From Dryas octopetala (taxonomy: Eukaryota; Streptophyta; Magnoliopsida; Rosales; Rosaceae), in assembly GCA_963921425.1 (NCBI GenBank), contig OY992836.1, forward strand, positions 3,301,825 through 3,365,824: a stretch of DNA of 64,000 nucleotides, in the 5' to 3' direction. How positions within the stretch are numbered: position 1 is the stretch's first letter; the number at the start of each line of letters is the position of its first letter. Positions 1 to 12,095 of the stretch are shown piece by piece. Made by a program: the position numbers and the translations under genes. Below the pieces are notes generated by a model, which ran no database searches, was not told the origin of the DNA, and saw only the letters and a list, made by a program, of their open reading frames with translations.

Positions 1-795
1 CGCAGCCGCAACTTTGCTGGCTTGCTGCGCTGTCGTGGGTGGTCGGATGGCTGATCCGAGACCACCAATAAAAAGGTATCATCGATAGCTTTCCAACGCC
101 ACCAAGAACGCCTGAATCGGAGGTCGGGAGCAAGAGTTATAGCCGGTCAAAGTTTGGTCAAGAGGAGAGGATGAGAGAGAAAAGAATTCGGGAAGAGAGA
201 GAGAGAATGCACGGGAGGGAGAGAGAAATGAGGAGAGAGAGAGGTTTCTGACTTTTTTTGGGTTTTAAAAACTCACTTTTGTATAAATTACAAGTTTGAC
301 ACTCACTTCAAAAGCCCGTATCTTTCAAACCGTAACTCCGATTTACGCGTGCTTCGTGTCTACGAACTCGTAGACTCGAGACCTATCCAACGTGCCCAAA
401 GTCAAAGACGAAAGCCCACTAAATTTAAAAGTCAACATTGAGTCAAGCCCAATTTAAAACAAAAATACATAAAAAATCAAATCAAAACCCTTTTTATTTT
501 CCAAATAAATTCCCAAAATTATCAAAATAAATTCTCAAAATATTTAGAATAAATTCTTGAAAAATACAGGGTCTCACAATTTAAAATGTAATACTTTAAG
601 TCGATAAGTTTTTAATAGTGTTAAATCAATTGTCAGTGAACACACCAAATAAATTCTTAAAACATTTTTAAAGTAATTTAGTGCCAAAAAAATTTCCGAG
701 GTCTTTCACATTTCGTTTCCTTATAAAATCTCTTAAAATATACAAAGTTAAATAAAATTTTAAATTTTCAAAGAAATTTGGTTCGGGTCGTTACA
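1..795 (-). repeat. Tekay-like Gypsy LTR, truncated by the window edge
   Basis: The right end matches the family terminus (GGGTCGTTACA on the plus strand, i.e. TGTAACGACCC reading on the minus strand). The block at 270-420 (short AG-rich stretch, TTTAAAA, then the ACTCGTAGACTCGAGACC-like stretch) recurs in every other LTR of this family here. It is closest to the partial LTR ending at 22725: both carry the same insert around the GTCGATAAG motif (600 and 22533). The left end lies outside the window, so it is unclear whether this is a solo LTR or part of an element. No purine tract is seen just right of 795, which favours flanking DNA there. Confidence 0.75.
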
Positions 796-1984
796 GTTGT
801 GGCATTTGATCAGCGGGTCCCCCTTCTTCTTTTGTCTGACACTCTATCTTTACTTTTTGTTAAAATATTATGTTTATTTCTAAATAAAATTTTCTTTTTA
901 AAATCCCATTTTTCATTTTTCATTTTAGAATCCCATTTTTCATTTTAAATTTAATTTTAATATTAATTTGGCCACCCAACCCTTGCAACATGCCAGCATC
1001 TTTGAGCATGAAATCTGAAACTTCTGAAGCCTACACTTTCTTATCTAAGTAATCCCAACAGTCAATGTTTACTTTCCTTTCCTTGGAGACCCTGCAGATG
1101 AAACATATATATTAGCTAACCATTATAACTCAGCAAAAGAACTTAGTAAATACAATGGTCCACTTTATGTGATTCCAAAAGTCCAACAATAGGAAAAAAG
1201 AAATCCAAAATCATCTAATATTTATAGCAAACCCAATTCGATGAAAAAAAAAAGGGAAAAGAATAAAGAAATCTTAAATATACATCCTCCATGTTTAACA
1301 ACCAGTTCTTGAAGAAAAAAATAAACTCTGTAAAATAAAAATCAGAGAAACAAAAGACCCAAAAAATAAAACCCTTACCCAAATCGTCATCCATTTGGAG
1401 CAAACCCGATCATCATTTTTGTAATGAGAAATTGAAACTGTAAAAAAAAAAATCGTAAATCCAAATCCTTCATGCTTAACAATCCATTCTTGAGAAGAAA
1501 AACAAAAATTATAAAAATAAAAGCCAAAATTGAAGAACATCACACCTAATGCCGAACAAGAAGTTCCCATGTTTCTTTTTCTGCTTTGAGAGAAGAAGAA
1601 TTGTGCTGCTGTACTAGCTGGGGAGACGGGTGAGAGAGAAAGGTATGAAGGCTGAGAGAGAAAAGGGTAAATAGTTCATTCTTATTAAGAAAATAGATAA
1701 CTAAAAAGTGATAAAATGAAAGGGAAAAGAATTTTTTTTGTTGATTAAAGAGCCTCCACTTTGAATTTGGGTCGGAAAACATAATTTAAAATTTAAATTT
1801 CATTCACAAATTTTGAGATTCATTTTCTACTGGGCTATGATTAAAATCATTAAATGCTTGGAAGATTTTCAATGCAACTTTTTAAACTCTAAAATAAATA
1901 TTTTATGTTTGGGAGGTTCCCCATGACAAATTTTTTGATCAGAACACTAAATTTGGATATAAAGGGAGATTTGAAACTCATATA
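796..1984. other. AT-rich stretch with no recognised gene
   Basis: No open frame with recognisable homology and no element ends were found. Poly(A)-rich runs dominate. It contains one two-copy diverged direct repeat (1226-1545). Short open frames here are low-complexity Phe/Ser-rich translations on the minus strand and are not supported as genes. Confidence 0.5.
1226..1545. repeat. Two-copy diverged tandem repeat, about 175-180 bp unit
   Basis: AGCAAACCC starts at 1226 and recurs at 1399. A stretch beginning CATGTTTAACAACCAGTTC at 1290 recurs in altered form at 1471. Copies are diverged with small indels. Confidence 0.55.
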
Positions 1985-2273
1985 CCACAGGTAGTGTGAT
2001 AAAATGGTTTGAGAGATTACCAACGCAACAACTTTTGTGTCAGAAAGTAAGGTTTTATCTGACACGTTGGCTAATTAGCCATAGAGTATGTGACTAATTC
2101 TGTAAACACCACACGCAAGCAATGGTTTTTTGCGTATGTGCCACAGGCAGCCTGTGGTGTTTTACCATTTTACCACGAGAGTCAAATTTGCTATGGGTTA
2201 TGACTTATTATTTGCCACTGGATTTACACTGTGGAAAATACACCTGTGGTGTATCACCCATTTTCTTGTAGTG
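1985..2273. mobile_element. Right end of a CACTA (En/Spm-like) element
   Basis: The segment ends with TTTTCTTGTAGTG (2261-2273), the reverse complement of a canonical CACTACAAGAAAA terminus. Upstream lie short repeats in both orientations built on CCACAGG/CCTGTGG (around 1985, 2141, 2242), as expected of subterminal transposase-binding repeats. A candidate 3-bp TSD would be TGA at 2274-2276. No matching left terminus was found in the window, so this is an orphan end. Confidence 0.65.
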
Positions 2274-3734
2274 TGATCCTAAGGCATCTTTCCATTTTGG
2301 GTAATTGTCTATCACATGCTCTCTTTCCTTCCCCTTTGTTCGCCCATTCTAAGCAAAATTCAGAAACCACAATGTGAAGACTCTAAATGAGGCAAAGAGA
2401 ACATCTACCTATCTCAACATCCTTCAAGGATCATCCATTGAGAGATAAGATGAAATATTCTCATTTTTGAATTAACCAAACATTATCCCTTCATTTCCTT
2501 TTAATCCTAGCCACATATTCTAAACATAACAACTCACTCAAACCATAAAACATTCTCTCAATTTCGAGCTCCCCGGCCTCTCCATCCTCTCTAATTTCAC
2601 TCATTTCATCATTCATTCTATCATCTCATCTCAAAAACATACATCTCATCTTCCATCTTCCAAAACCCTAGCATTTTCTCATCTCTCTTCATCATTTCTT
2701 TTCTTCATCTTCCCTCCATCAACTTTTCCTCTCCAAAAAGCCAAACACCATCACAACACCCATCTACCATATTCACCACCATTATTGTAAGAGGAGCTTG
2801 GAGACACTTGGGACAAGAAGCTATTTTGGGCATCCTTAATTTTGGAGGAGTGACACCCCTTGGGAGGTTGGCTTCAACATCTAAAGTTTTATCTTTTCCC
2901 TCTTGTTTCCATTTATGTTTCAATTTGTGATGTTTGTAACTTTTATGGCTAGTGAGTAGTTTCTTGATTTGGGGCTAGGAATGTAGCCCTAACCCAACTA
3001 TGTAATGACTTTGTGATTTGTGATATAAATGTCATTTTGGATATATATGCTCTTATGTTAGTTTAAAGATCATGACTTGTATGTGTGATTTTACCACTTG
3101 TGCATATGAGAAATGTTGTCATATAAAAATTGGAGATTGGTAACCTTTAGTTTCTAAAGCTTGTTGCATAAGAGCATGGGTAATTTAAAAGCACCTTGGT
3201 TGGATTGTTTTAATTGCTTGGATTCCTCATCCTTAGAACTTTATGCACCTAGGGTTTGCTATGACATTAATCTTAGGTAGTTAGCTATCACCTTGGGTGG
3301 GGTAGTTGATAACATGAAAGAGGATGTGCCCTAATTCACCTTGGCCGGGGATTAGGAGGGATTCTAATATATTCAATTTGACATAATCACTAATTGCATT
3401 GTTTGTTACATGGAAAGGTTAGTGTGAACCCCTAACAACCCCAAATCTCATATCATCATCAATTTAAACTTGTACTTGAATTTGTTTGCTTTCCATTTAT
3501 ATTAGCTTGTCTTTCATTTTAGTGTCACTTGTCATCAATCAACCAACCAATAACTCAATACTACACATTTACACACACCATTATGCTTAGTCTAGGCTTT
3601 GCATAGTACATAATAGGTTGTTTGTTAGTTTTATAACTCTAAAATCAATCTAGTTTGTGGTTGAAATCTCAATCCAATCTCTTAGGTACGACAACCTCTT
3701 ACTTCCATTTCCATACTAAAACTTGACAACCTTA
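2274..3734. other. Unassigned AT-rich repeat-like sequence
   Basis: No coding potential recognised. It lies between a CACTA end and the Athila integrase fragment. The stretch 3560-3720, ending in short pyrimidine-rich motifs, resembles the end region of a plant LTR, but no matching second copy or TSD was found. An unrecognised LTR or solo LTR inserted in the Athila element is possible but unproven. Confidence 0.35.
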
Positions 3735-4476
3735 CACTTGAGGTAGGATAATAACACTATCATTAGTGATGGTGGGAAGCACTTTTGTAATAAGTCATTT
3801 GAACACTTAAGGAAATTTATGGCGTCACCCATTGAGTTGTCACCCCTTACCATCCCCAAACAAGTGGTCAAGTAGAGATTTCTAATAGAGATTAAGCATA
3901 TCTTAGAGAAAACAGTCAACCCGTCCCGAAAAGATTAGTCTTTGCGACTCGTTGATGCATTGTGGGCTTACCGAACTGCTTTTAAAGCCCTAATTGGAAT
4001 GTCTCCTTATCGCTTAGTTTTTGGGAAAGCGTGTCATATACCTGTTGAATTAGAACATAAAGCGTTTTAGGCCATAAAACAGTTTAATTTTGCTCTAGAT
4101 AAAGCAGGGACCCATAGGATGCTCCAGTTAAATGAGCTTGGGAAATTAAGGAAAGATGCTTACAATTGTGCTAAAACCTACAAGGACCGTATAAAGGTGG
4201 TCTACAATAAACACATTTTGAGGAAAACTTTTTCACCTAATCAAAAAGTCCTTTTATATAATTCTCGTTTGCATCTGTTTCCTGAAAAAATTGAAGTCTC
4301 GTTGGACTGGTCATTTCCTTGTTCGCACTGTTTATTCTCATAGGTTAGTTGAAATTGAAAATCCTAAAAATGGTGATGTGTTTAAGGTCATTGGTCAAAG
4401 ATTGAAACCATTTCTTCGGTTCCAAAATTCTGAGGTTGAGGAGGTCTTGCTTTATGATCCGGTTTATCATGATTGA
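3735..4476 (+). pseudogene. Athila-like integrase C-terminal remnant (element A1)
   Basis: Translation across frames gives a degenerate Gypsy integrase. The IISDGG motif starts at about 3759, then [19 protein letters not shown], then a [12 protein letters not shown] stretch, then a C-terminal domain with LNELGKLRKDAYNCAKTYKDR (from about 4125) and a FKVIGQRLKPF motif near 4380. The order matches the integrase of the minus-strand Athila element at 27.7-28.5 kb. Several in-frame stops and at least one frameshift near 4290 show it is dead. It is in plus orientation and its downstream sequence is cut at 4627 by the Tekay-like insertion, resuming at 23574. Confidence 0.85.
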
Positions 4477-5364
4477 TGTTCTTTGAGTAGTTATTGTTTT
4501 AAGATTTTCCATTGTGTTGCTTTTCTTTATTTTGTTGTGTTGCATACTCTCTTCATATATTTGGAAATTATCATTCATTATTTGTTGAGCTTTATTGTTG
4601 GTAATTGCAAAGAAATGAGAATATGATTGACAGGACCGTCTCCATATTCCACCCTGGAATCCGAAGTGACCCTGTTGTAACGACTCAAATCAAATTCCAC
4701 TAGAAATTTAAATTTTTATTTAATTATGGTTTTAAGAGGTTTTTAAAGGATGTTGAATTGTGAAGCCCCGTATTTTTTTTAAAGGTTTATTTTGAAAAGT
4801 ATTTTAAAGATTTTGGGATTTATTTGAAAAATAAAAAGGGTTTTAATTTAATTTTTAATTTTTGTTTTAAATTGGGCTTGACCCGAAAGTTGACTATTAA
4901 AATTAGTGGGCTTTTAATTTTGACTTTGAGTTTCGGCTTGTTGGAAGATTTTTGAACACACGAGCGCGTAGACGCGAACTGTACGTCGATCCGAGTTACG
5001 GTTTGAGAAATATGGACATATGAAGTGAAGGGCAATTTTGTAAAATTGCATTAATGGGTTTTAAATACCCAAAATCAGAAATTTTTTTTGATTTCTCTCT
5101 CTCTCGCGCCCCTTACTCTCGCCATTTCTCTCTCCAGCGCGTGAGGGCACGTGACACCATGGCTGGGGTTGGACTTTGGCCTGCCGCCATCGCCATCTCT
5201 CTCCCTTCCTTCCCCTGGCGTTGGTTCAACTTAGAAATCCCCCAAACTCGAAGCCCAGTTTTGGCCGGTTGGAGCTCCGGCGGTGACGCGACGGATTCCG
5301 ACCGTTTCGCAGCCCAGCTCCGGCCCAAAAAGCTCCCTCTCGTCGAAACCGTCACGATGGTACC

Positions 5365-8300
5365 TGACAGGACCGCCCCCGAATTCCACCCTGAAACCCG
5401 GAGAGGTCCTGCGGGAATCCAAAATCAAGGAAAATCCTACCGAAAATTCGGCAGAACCTCCCCTGAAAATGGACTAACCCAGAAATTTCAAACCTGTTAA
5501 AAGCACACTTCTAAACAACAACCACCTCTACCACAACCAAATAGGGTCTCAGACCCAACAATTTCACAGAAAAACCAACTAAATATTTAAAGTGGTTATC
5601 AGAGCCTCTAAACTATTACAAAGAATTTTACACCGAAAAATAAAATGACGCCTACTGGTCCGAGAAGTAATATGGATGTGACTGCCTCGACGTAATGGCT
5701 CGACCTTCACCAAAGCTACTACCTGGGGGGAACAATTTAAGACGAAAGAAAATAAACCGTGAGACAAACTCAGTGAGTGGACAGTTTAATAAAAACGAAT
5801 AACATAAGTAAAATTTATGTCTTAGAAAATCCTTCAAAACCACGTTTAACTCTAAAACCTCAGGTCACTCTTTGAAATCCCCCAGTTTTAAAACAATTTC
5901 ACAAGTCTTAAGAATGTTATAAAACTCATGAAACTCAAGGAAAAGATAACTCAAAACACATTTCTCAATATCAAATCATTTAAATTAACAAAGTCATAAA
6001 AATAATAATAAAATCGAAATCATTATAAAAATCGAAAGATATATCTCACTTAAAATCCATACTTAAACTCTGAAGATACCAATTTCATTTTCCACCATGC
6101 TATATACCCTGAATAACCTGGCCATACACCTGTGCAGAATTCCTGCATCGCAATAACACGTGCAGGCAATATCCTGGCCATACACACGTGTGAATAAAAT
6201 CAGCACGTGCAGGCAAACCTGGTCATACGTGCACGCAGAGCAGCCCCCAAAGGGCGAAGCATCCCGACACACGGCCCAAAGCCTATATGTGTGCCGTGAT
6301 GGGTCCCAAAGACCTATGTATCTGATAACCTGGAGGGTACTGCAAAGGGTGGTTTGAAAACCATTTTTCATAACCAAATAATAAATCTTTTCTCATCGAA
6401 AGCAAATATTTTCGAAACCTTCCAACAAAACTTAAATCAAAATGCCAAAGTGTACTATTTCAAATAACCATGAAACAAATCCAAACTTTCGACAATACCC
6501 AAATTATTAAATAAACCACGTGAATGAAACAAGAGACTAGATTCTTTTCCAAAGTCCACCAACTCAGAAAAATCAACATGTAAATCTAGGTTTTAAAACT
6601 TATTTATGAACACATTTTGAAATCCGAAATCCATTGTCATTGGTCAAATCCCAAATTAAAATCAACATCACGGAATAATTAAAATGATACGATTTTTATA
6701 ACTTATTAAGGATTAAACAACCAACTCAAAGATTTTTATTTCTCAAACAATAATTAGAAAAAAAGTATAAATTAAATTATAACTTCCATAAACATTTTCA
6801 AAAATAAAAGTCCACTCACAGTGATAGCCTAGCTTCGATCCTCCGCCGAATCGTTCCGAGCCGCGGTCGTCTTGCCTATAAAATAGACAATCGACGAAAT
6901 ATAATTAGTTCCGATTCAAGGCACTTAAATGTAAATATGTGCTTAACTTAACGTCACATCCGCCTCCCAATCTAGTTCGACCATTCCCAACCTCCACTCG
7001 TAGACCCAAAACCCCTACATGAACATTCCGGAAGCTCCTCGGCTCAGCCTAACCAAAAACGTCCTAACCAAGATCAATAACTCACTCCTCAATTGTCCAA
7101 AATTAATCCTTTATTCACGAATGGCAGCGGGGGTTCGGACTCACCGCAAGAGCCGTCCACAGTGGCTGCCCCAACTCCAAATTTAATCAATTAGATTTAA
7201 TTTCAACCGACCCACAAATTTTCTCAATCCTAAACATTAATTGAACTTCCTAATATTGCAATTATATCCAGTTAAACAACAATAATCGCCCCAAAACTGA
7301 AAACCCCAAAGAAATCCCGAAGTGGCTAAAATTCCCAAAATTTCAAATTCCCAATTACTCAAAATTCCTCTGAATTTCTTTAAATTTCCGATTCTAAACA
7401 TCAATTGACCTTCCTAAGAGGTGGAAAATATCTAAACACAACAAAATTAACCCACAATCTCTACACTCAAAGGGAACCCGAAATCACTACAAACCCAAAT
7501 TTTCAATTTCCTAAATACTCGAAATTAACCATTAAAAGTACAGGGAAAATAAAAGCCCAAGATGGGGAAGAGAAAACCCACCAAGAATCTCGAAGATTTG
7601 AGGTGAAATTGACTGAAAATGGAGGGAAAAGTCGACGGCCCTGTGTGGCCTTTTCGAGCAGCATCGACGCGCAAGGGGGGCTGGGCTAACTGGAGGAGGA
7701 GCTGGCGAGCTGGCCGGCGTTGGGGGAGGCTCGCCGGTGGCCTGGGCTGGTCGGGAAATGGCCGGAATTGACCGGGCTGGGCTAGGCTAGGCTGAGCTGG
7801 TCGCGCACAGAGAAAAAGGGGGAGAGAGAGAACTCGGGGAGAGAGGAGGCCGGAGGGGTGGTCGGCGCCTGGGGGAAGCTCGCCGGAGCCAGAGGCTGGC
7901 CAGAGGTGGCCGGTGATGGTGAGTGGGGTGGCTGGGGCTGGTGGGCGCAGGGGATGGGTGCGGGGGAGAGGAAAACCGAGAGTGAGAGAGAGAGAGTGCG
8001 GGGGTGATAAATAGAAAGGGAGGGAAGGTTCTAGAGAGAGAGAGAAAGTTAAAAAAAATCAGATTTTTAAACCCAATTTGTCATTTTACGAAATTGCCCC
8101 TCGCTTCAAACGCCCATATCTTCCAATCTGTAACTCGGATCGAAGCGTGCTACGTGTCTATGAACTCGGGGAATCGAAACCTATCTAACGGACCCAAGGT
8201 CAAAGTCGAAAACCCATTTATTTTAAAAGTCAACTTTTGGTCAAGCTTAAATTAAAACAAAAATAAATATTTAAATCAAAACCCTTTTTATTTTCCAAAT

Positions 8301-8409
8301 AAATCTCATAATCTTTAAAATGAAATTCCACACCTTAAAAAAAATATCTTAAAAACATATTTAAATAAAAATTTAAATTTCTAGTAAAAATTTGGGTCGG
8401 GTCGTTACA
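5365..8409 (-). mobile_element. Solo LTR S1 (Tekay-like, minus) inside S2
   Basis: Starts TGACAGGACCGCCCCC at 5365 and ends GGGTCGGGTCGTTACA at 8409, 3045 bp. Perfect 5-bp TSD GTACC at 5360-5364 and 8410-8414. There is no internal region or second LTR, so it is a solo LTR. It contains a short imperfect minisatellite-like stretch (6115-6240, GGCCATACAC and CACGTGCAGG motifs), followed by a block shared almost exactly with S4 (AGCAGCCCCCAAAGGGCGAA, 6240 here and 37862 in S4). Confidence 0.92.
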
Positions 8410-10254
8410 GTACCCTCCGATCGTCCATCGGAATTCGCACAACGGCGAATCGACGACTTAAAGCCGACTGCTTCCACCGCCGATTTCGGCAGTTTTCGGC
8501 GATAATTGGCCGGCGACCCAGTTACAAAAAACGACCCTCTAGGTATGGGCTATCTTTCCCCTAAGGTGTGTTTGTCCAATTATGAGAAATTGAAAATTTG
8601 ATTTTAGGGTTTTTTGTTATTTTTCGAATTTCTTAAATTAGAGATGAAATTGAGATGTTTTTGTGCAATTGAAGGATCCTTTGTGCAAGTAGAAATAATT
8701 GGAGTTGAAATTGGGTAATTTCCAGGTCATGCGGTCCCTGCCACCTCCGATTTCCGCCACTCGTGGTGGCGGGTTGAATAGTTTTCGCGCCAATTAGTCT
8801 CCCCGAGACTCCCTGAGGCTAATTCCAGAGCCTGTTGTGTTTTGGGTGAGTTTCCTAGAATTTTTTGGTTTAGTTTGGGGCGGGGCAGCCACCGTATGTG
8901 GTGGTGGGCCGCCTGACTCAGCCGTAAAACGGCCAGATTGTGAAACCTGGTTTAAACTATTGGATTGTCTGGTCTTAACAGGTACATGGGCTCGAGAAAT
9001 CTTATTCCCGATGTCATCATGTTGCCGGATTGGAGATCCGAGCAAAGGTGCCTGGAGGGCAATTCTGTCTTTTCACAAGTTGCACGGTGAGTGAAACTTA
9101 TTTGGTTATATTGTTGAGTACCGTGGATGAATTGTTTGTTTTGTGTGATATGTTGTTTTTTGTTAGAGGAGGCTAAATGTAGGATTTGAATCATGAGAAT
9201 GTAGTGATGAAGATTTGAGACGAAGGGATTAATTAGGAATTATAGAGATACTATGACGATAATTGATGAATTAGAGAAGAAATGCTTATTGTCGAGGTTA
9301 ATGAATGATGACTAGGCAATTATTATACAAAATTGATCGAATTAAATTTTGAGGAAGTATTGGTATGATTTGAGGATTATTATTTATATCTTGGTATTAT
9401 TATGATTTATATTGATTATGAAGAGAATAAGAAATGTTGCTTTGCATTGATTGAGAAACTGTGATTGTTTATTTGAGGAAGATGTTAAGTCATGATATCG
9501 GTGAGTGGTGTTGACCGGATTAGAAATTTTTTTGGAAAACAAAAACTTAGACCCCGTTTGATTATGAGGGCATATCGATCATTTTACCTTTTTACTCGAA
9601 ATTCGTATATCTAATTTCCCAAATTATTAAAGTAGACGTATTTTTATATTAGGTTGATATACTTTCATCTCTCGGCTATTCTAGTGACAAACAAGTGAGG
9701 GGTCCTGAGTAGGAATTAATTTCAGAAGGGATTCGGCATAACTCAGAGTAAACTGTGAGTTGGACTTTTATTTTGGAAAAGTTTCCCTTGAATTTATGTT
9801 TTAATTTATTTTAGTTATATTTTTTTTTTAGTTTTGATTGAGAAATCATAATTCATGAGTTAGTTTCTTGGATTTGTGATTTCAGAATCATTTTCCATAA
9901 GCTTACTTTAATGTGTTTACATGAATGAAAATAATTTGATTCGTGAAGTGTGCATGAGCTTAGAAATCATTTATGAAATAACTGTGTTGACATGAGTTAA
10001 GGAAAATGAGATTTTGAGATTATGGTCGCATGGCAAGATTTTCATAAGGAAGGTTTATGAAAATGGTTTTTCGGTATTATGCTAAGTTGTCTATAATTAG
10101 AATTTCTATTTCTTTGGAAATGATTTTGATCGAGCGGTTTTTACGATTTGAGAATGATTTCATTTAAGCGGATTCATTGAAAAAAAAAATGATATTTTTA
10201 GTTTTGTTTCTGGATGAGTATTTCTGAGATATCCAAAAGCGGTTTCAAACCGCC

Positions 10255-10645
10255 ATATTAGTACCCCCCTCAGCAGGTATAGAATTGCTCTGCACTCGCC
10301 TAGAGATGACTTGGCAGTGTATGACCTGCACTTGCCCAGTCGGCGATGTATGACCAGCATTATATATTACTCTGCACTTGCCTCAAGATAACTTAGCGGT
10401 GTATGACCAGCATTTGCTCTGCACTTGCCCAGTCGGCGGTGTATGACCAGCATTATATATTGCTTTGCACTCGCCTCGAGATAACTCGGCGGTGTATGAC
10501 CAGCATTTGCTCTGCACTTGCCTAGTTGACAGTGTATGACCAGCATGACATATTACTCTACACTTGCCTAGTCGGCGGTGTATGACCAGTATCACATATT
10601 GCTCTGCACTTGCCTAGAGATGACTCGGCAGTGTATGACCAGTAG
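10255..10645. repeat. Minisatellite inside solo LTR S2
   Basis: About eight head-to-tail units built on GGTGTATGACCAGCA followed by CTCTGCACTTGCC, with two alternating unit types of roughly 35-55 bp (one with AGTCGGC, one with GAGATAACT). The array begins just after the CCGCCATATTAGTACC block. Confidence 0.8.
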
Positions 10646-11854
10646 TTTCCCGGGCACTAGTGTGGCGTGAGATTTCAGTTTGTGGAGTATTTTGAGAAAT
10701 GAATTTGCATCAATAAATATTTTAAATGACAGTTTTAGTAAGGCTTTGCATTTTCATTTCAGATATTTTAATAGTTTTACAGATTGAGAGTATTATTTGT
10801 TCTTCAGAGTTTGATTTCCAGTTTCGAGGTGATTTAAAAATGGATTTGATAAATTAATGGTTTTAAAATTGGGGGATTTTTAAAGAAAATGAGTTTAAGT
10901 AAACGAGCAGTTTTACAAATGGTTTTCAAGGGGTTGGTTCTAAAGTTTATTTTTCTCCACTCACAAAGATTATTCTCACGTTTTATTTTTTTTACATTTT
11001 CCCCCCAGCTTTTAGAGATTGCTGAGGTCAGACCACACCACGTCGAGGCATCAGTTTTTTCCACCATTCGTCCGTTAACCATGTTGGCACAATATTCTTG
11101 TCTTATTTGATTGTATGATTTTGGATGTTTGCTAAAAATTTTATTTAGTTATGCTCTGTTTAAATTCAGACATAAATTTTGGATTACAGTGGAGATTAGC
11201 GGGCCTAACACTCGGTTGGTGTTGGACTCCACAGGATCACTCCGGGTTCTAGTGTGGAAGCTGGGGACGGTCCTGTCACCTGTGGAGTCCAACACCAACC
11301 AGGTGTCGGGCCCGCTAACCTCCACTGTAAACCAAAATAATATCGGAAAATTTAACAGAGCATAACTACATAGATTTTTACAACATCAATAAACATAAAA
11401 ACAAATGAGGCAATAACATTGTGCTAGCAATGTTGACAAACGAAAGGTAGGGAAAGCTGATGCTTCGACGTGGTGTGGTCCGATCTCTGCAATCTCTAAT
11501 ACCTGGGGGAAAAACATTAAAAAAAACAACACGTGAGAATAATCTATGTGAATGGACAAAAATAAAATTTAAAACAAACCCCTTGAAAATCATTTGTAAA
11601 ACTGCTTGTTTACTTTGAACTCATTTTCTTTAAAAAAATCCCTTAGTTTTAAAACTATTTCTCAAATCCATTTTTAAATCATTTCAAAACTGTAATTCGA
11701 ACTCTGAAGAATAAATAGTATTTTTAAGCTGTAAAACTGTTAAAATATCTGAAATAAAAACGCAATGCTCTACTGAAACTGTCATTTAAAATGGATGTAA
11801 TTTCATTTCTCAAAATGTCCACAAACTGAAACCTCACGCCATACTAGTACCCTA

Positions 11855-12095
11855 GGAATAACTGGTCATATGTGCACGCATAGCTTATGTTGCTGGTCAT
11901 ACACTGCCAAGTCATTTCTAGGCAAGTGCAGAGCAATATGTGATGCTGGTCATACACCGCTGACTAGGCAAGTGCAGAGCAATATATAATGCTGGTCATA
12001 CACCGCCGACTAGGCAAGCGCAGAGCAAGTGATGGTCCTACACTACTACGTCATCTCTAGTCAAGTTCAGAGCAAATCTATATCTGCTGAGGGGG
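11855..12095. repeat. Minisatellite inside the T 3' LTR (inverse of the S2 array)
   Basis: Four to five units built on TGCTGGTCATACACCGC and GGCAAGTGCAGAGCAA, the reverse complement of the S2 units at 10255-10645, with fewer copies. It ends next to GGTACTAATATGGCGG (about 12101). Confidence 0.75.

Larger units (their letters stand above)
4676..11278 (+). mobile_element. Solo LTR S2 (Tekay-like, plus), split by S1
   Basis: Starts TGTAACGACTC at 4676 and ends GGTCCTGTCA at 11278. Flanks are perfect 5-bp TSDs, CCTGT at 4671-4675 and 11279-11283. Without the S1 insertion (5365-8414) it is about 3.55 kb with a single LTR and no internal region, so it is a solo LTR left by LTR-LTR recombination. 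It is of the same family as the surrounding T LTR but in opposite orientation. It holds an internal minisatellite (10255-10645) and a central GC-rich stretch around 8401-8540 and 8720-8960. Open frames in it (for example around 5054-5500 and 8837-9094) are LTR sequence, not genes. Confidence 0.9.

Noticed and set aside
2705-2923. 72-codon minus-strand frame
   Set aside because: No homology recognised, no supporting signals, and it lies in repeat-like sequence.
5054-5500. 148-codon frame on the plus strand as a gene
   Set aside because: It crosses the boundary of S2 and S1 at 5365 and consists of LTR sequence found in other copies.
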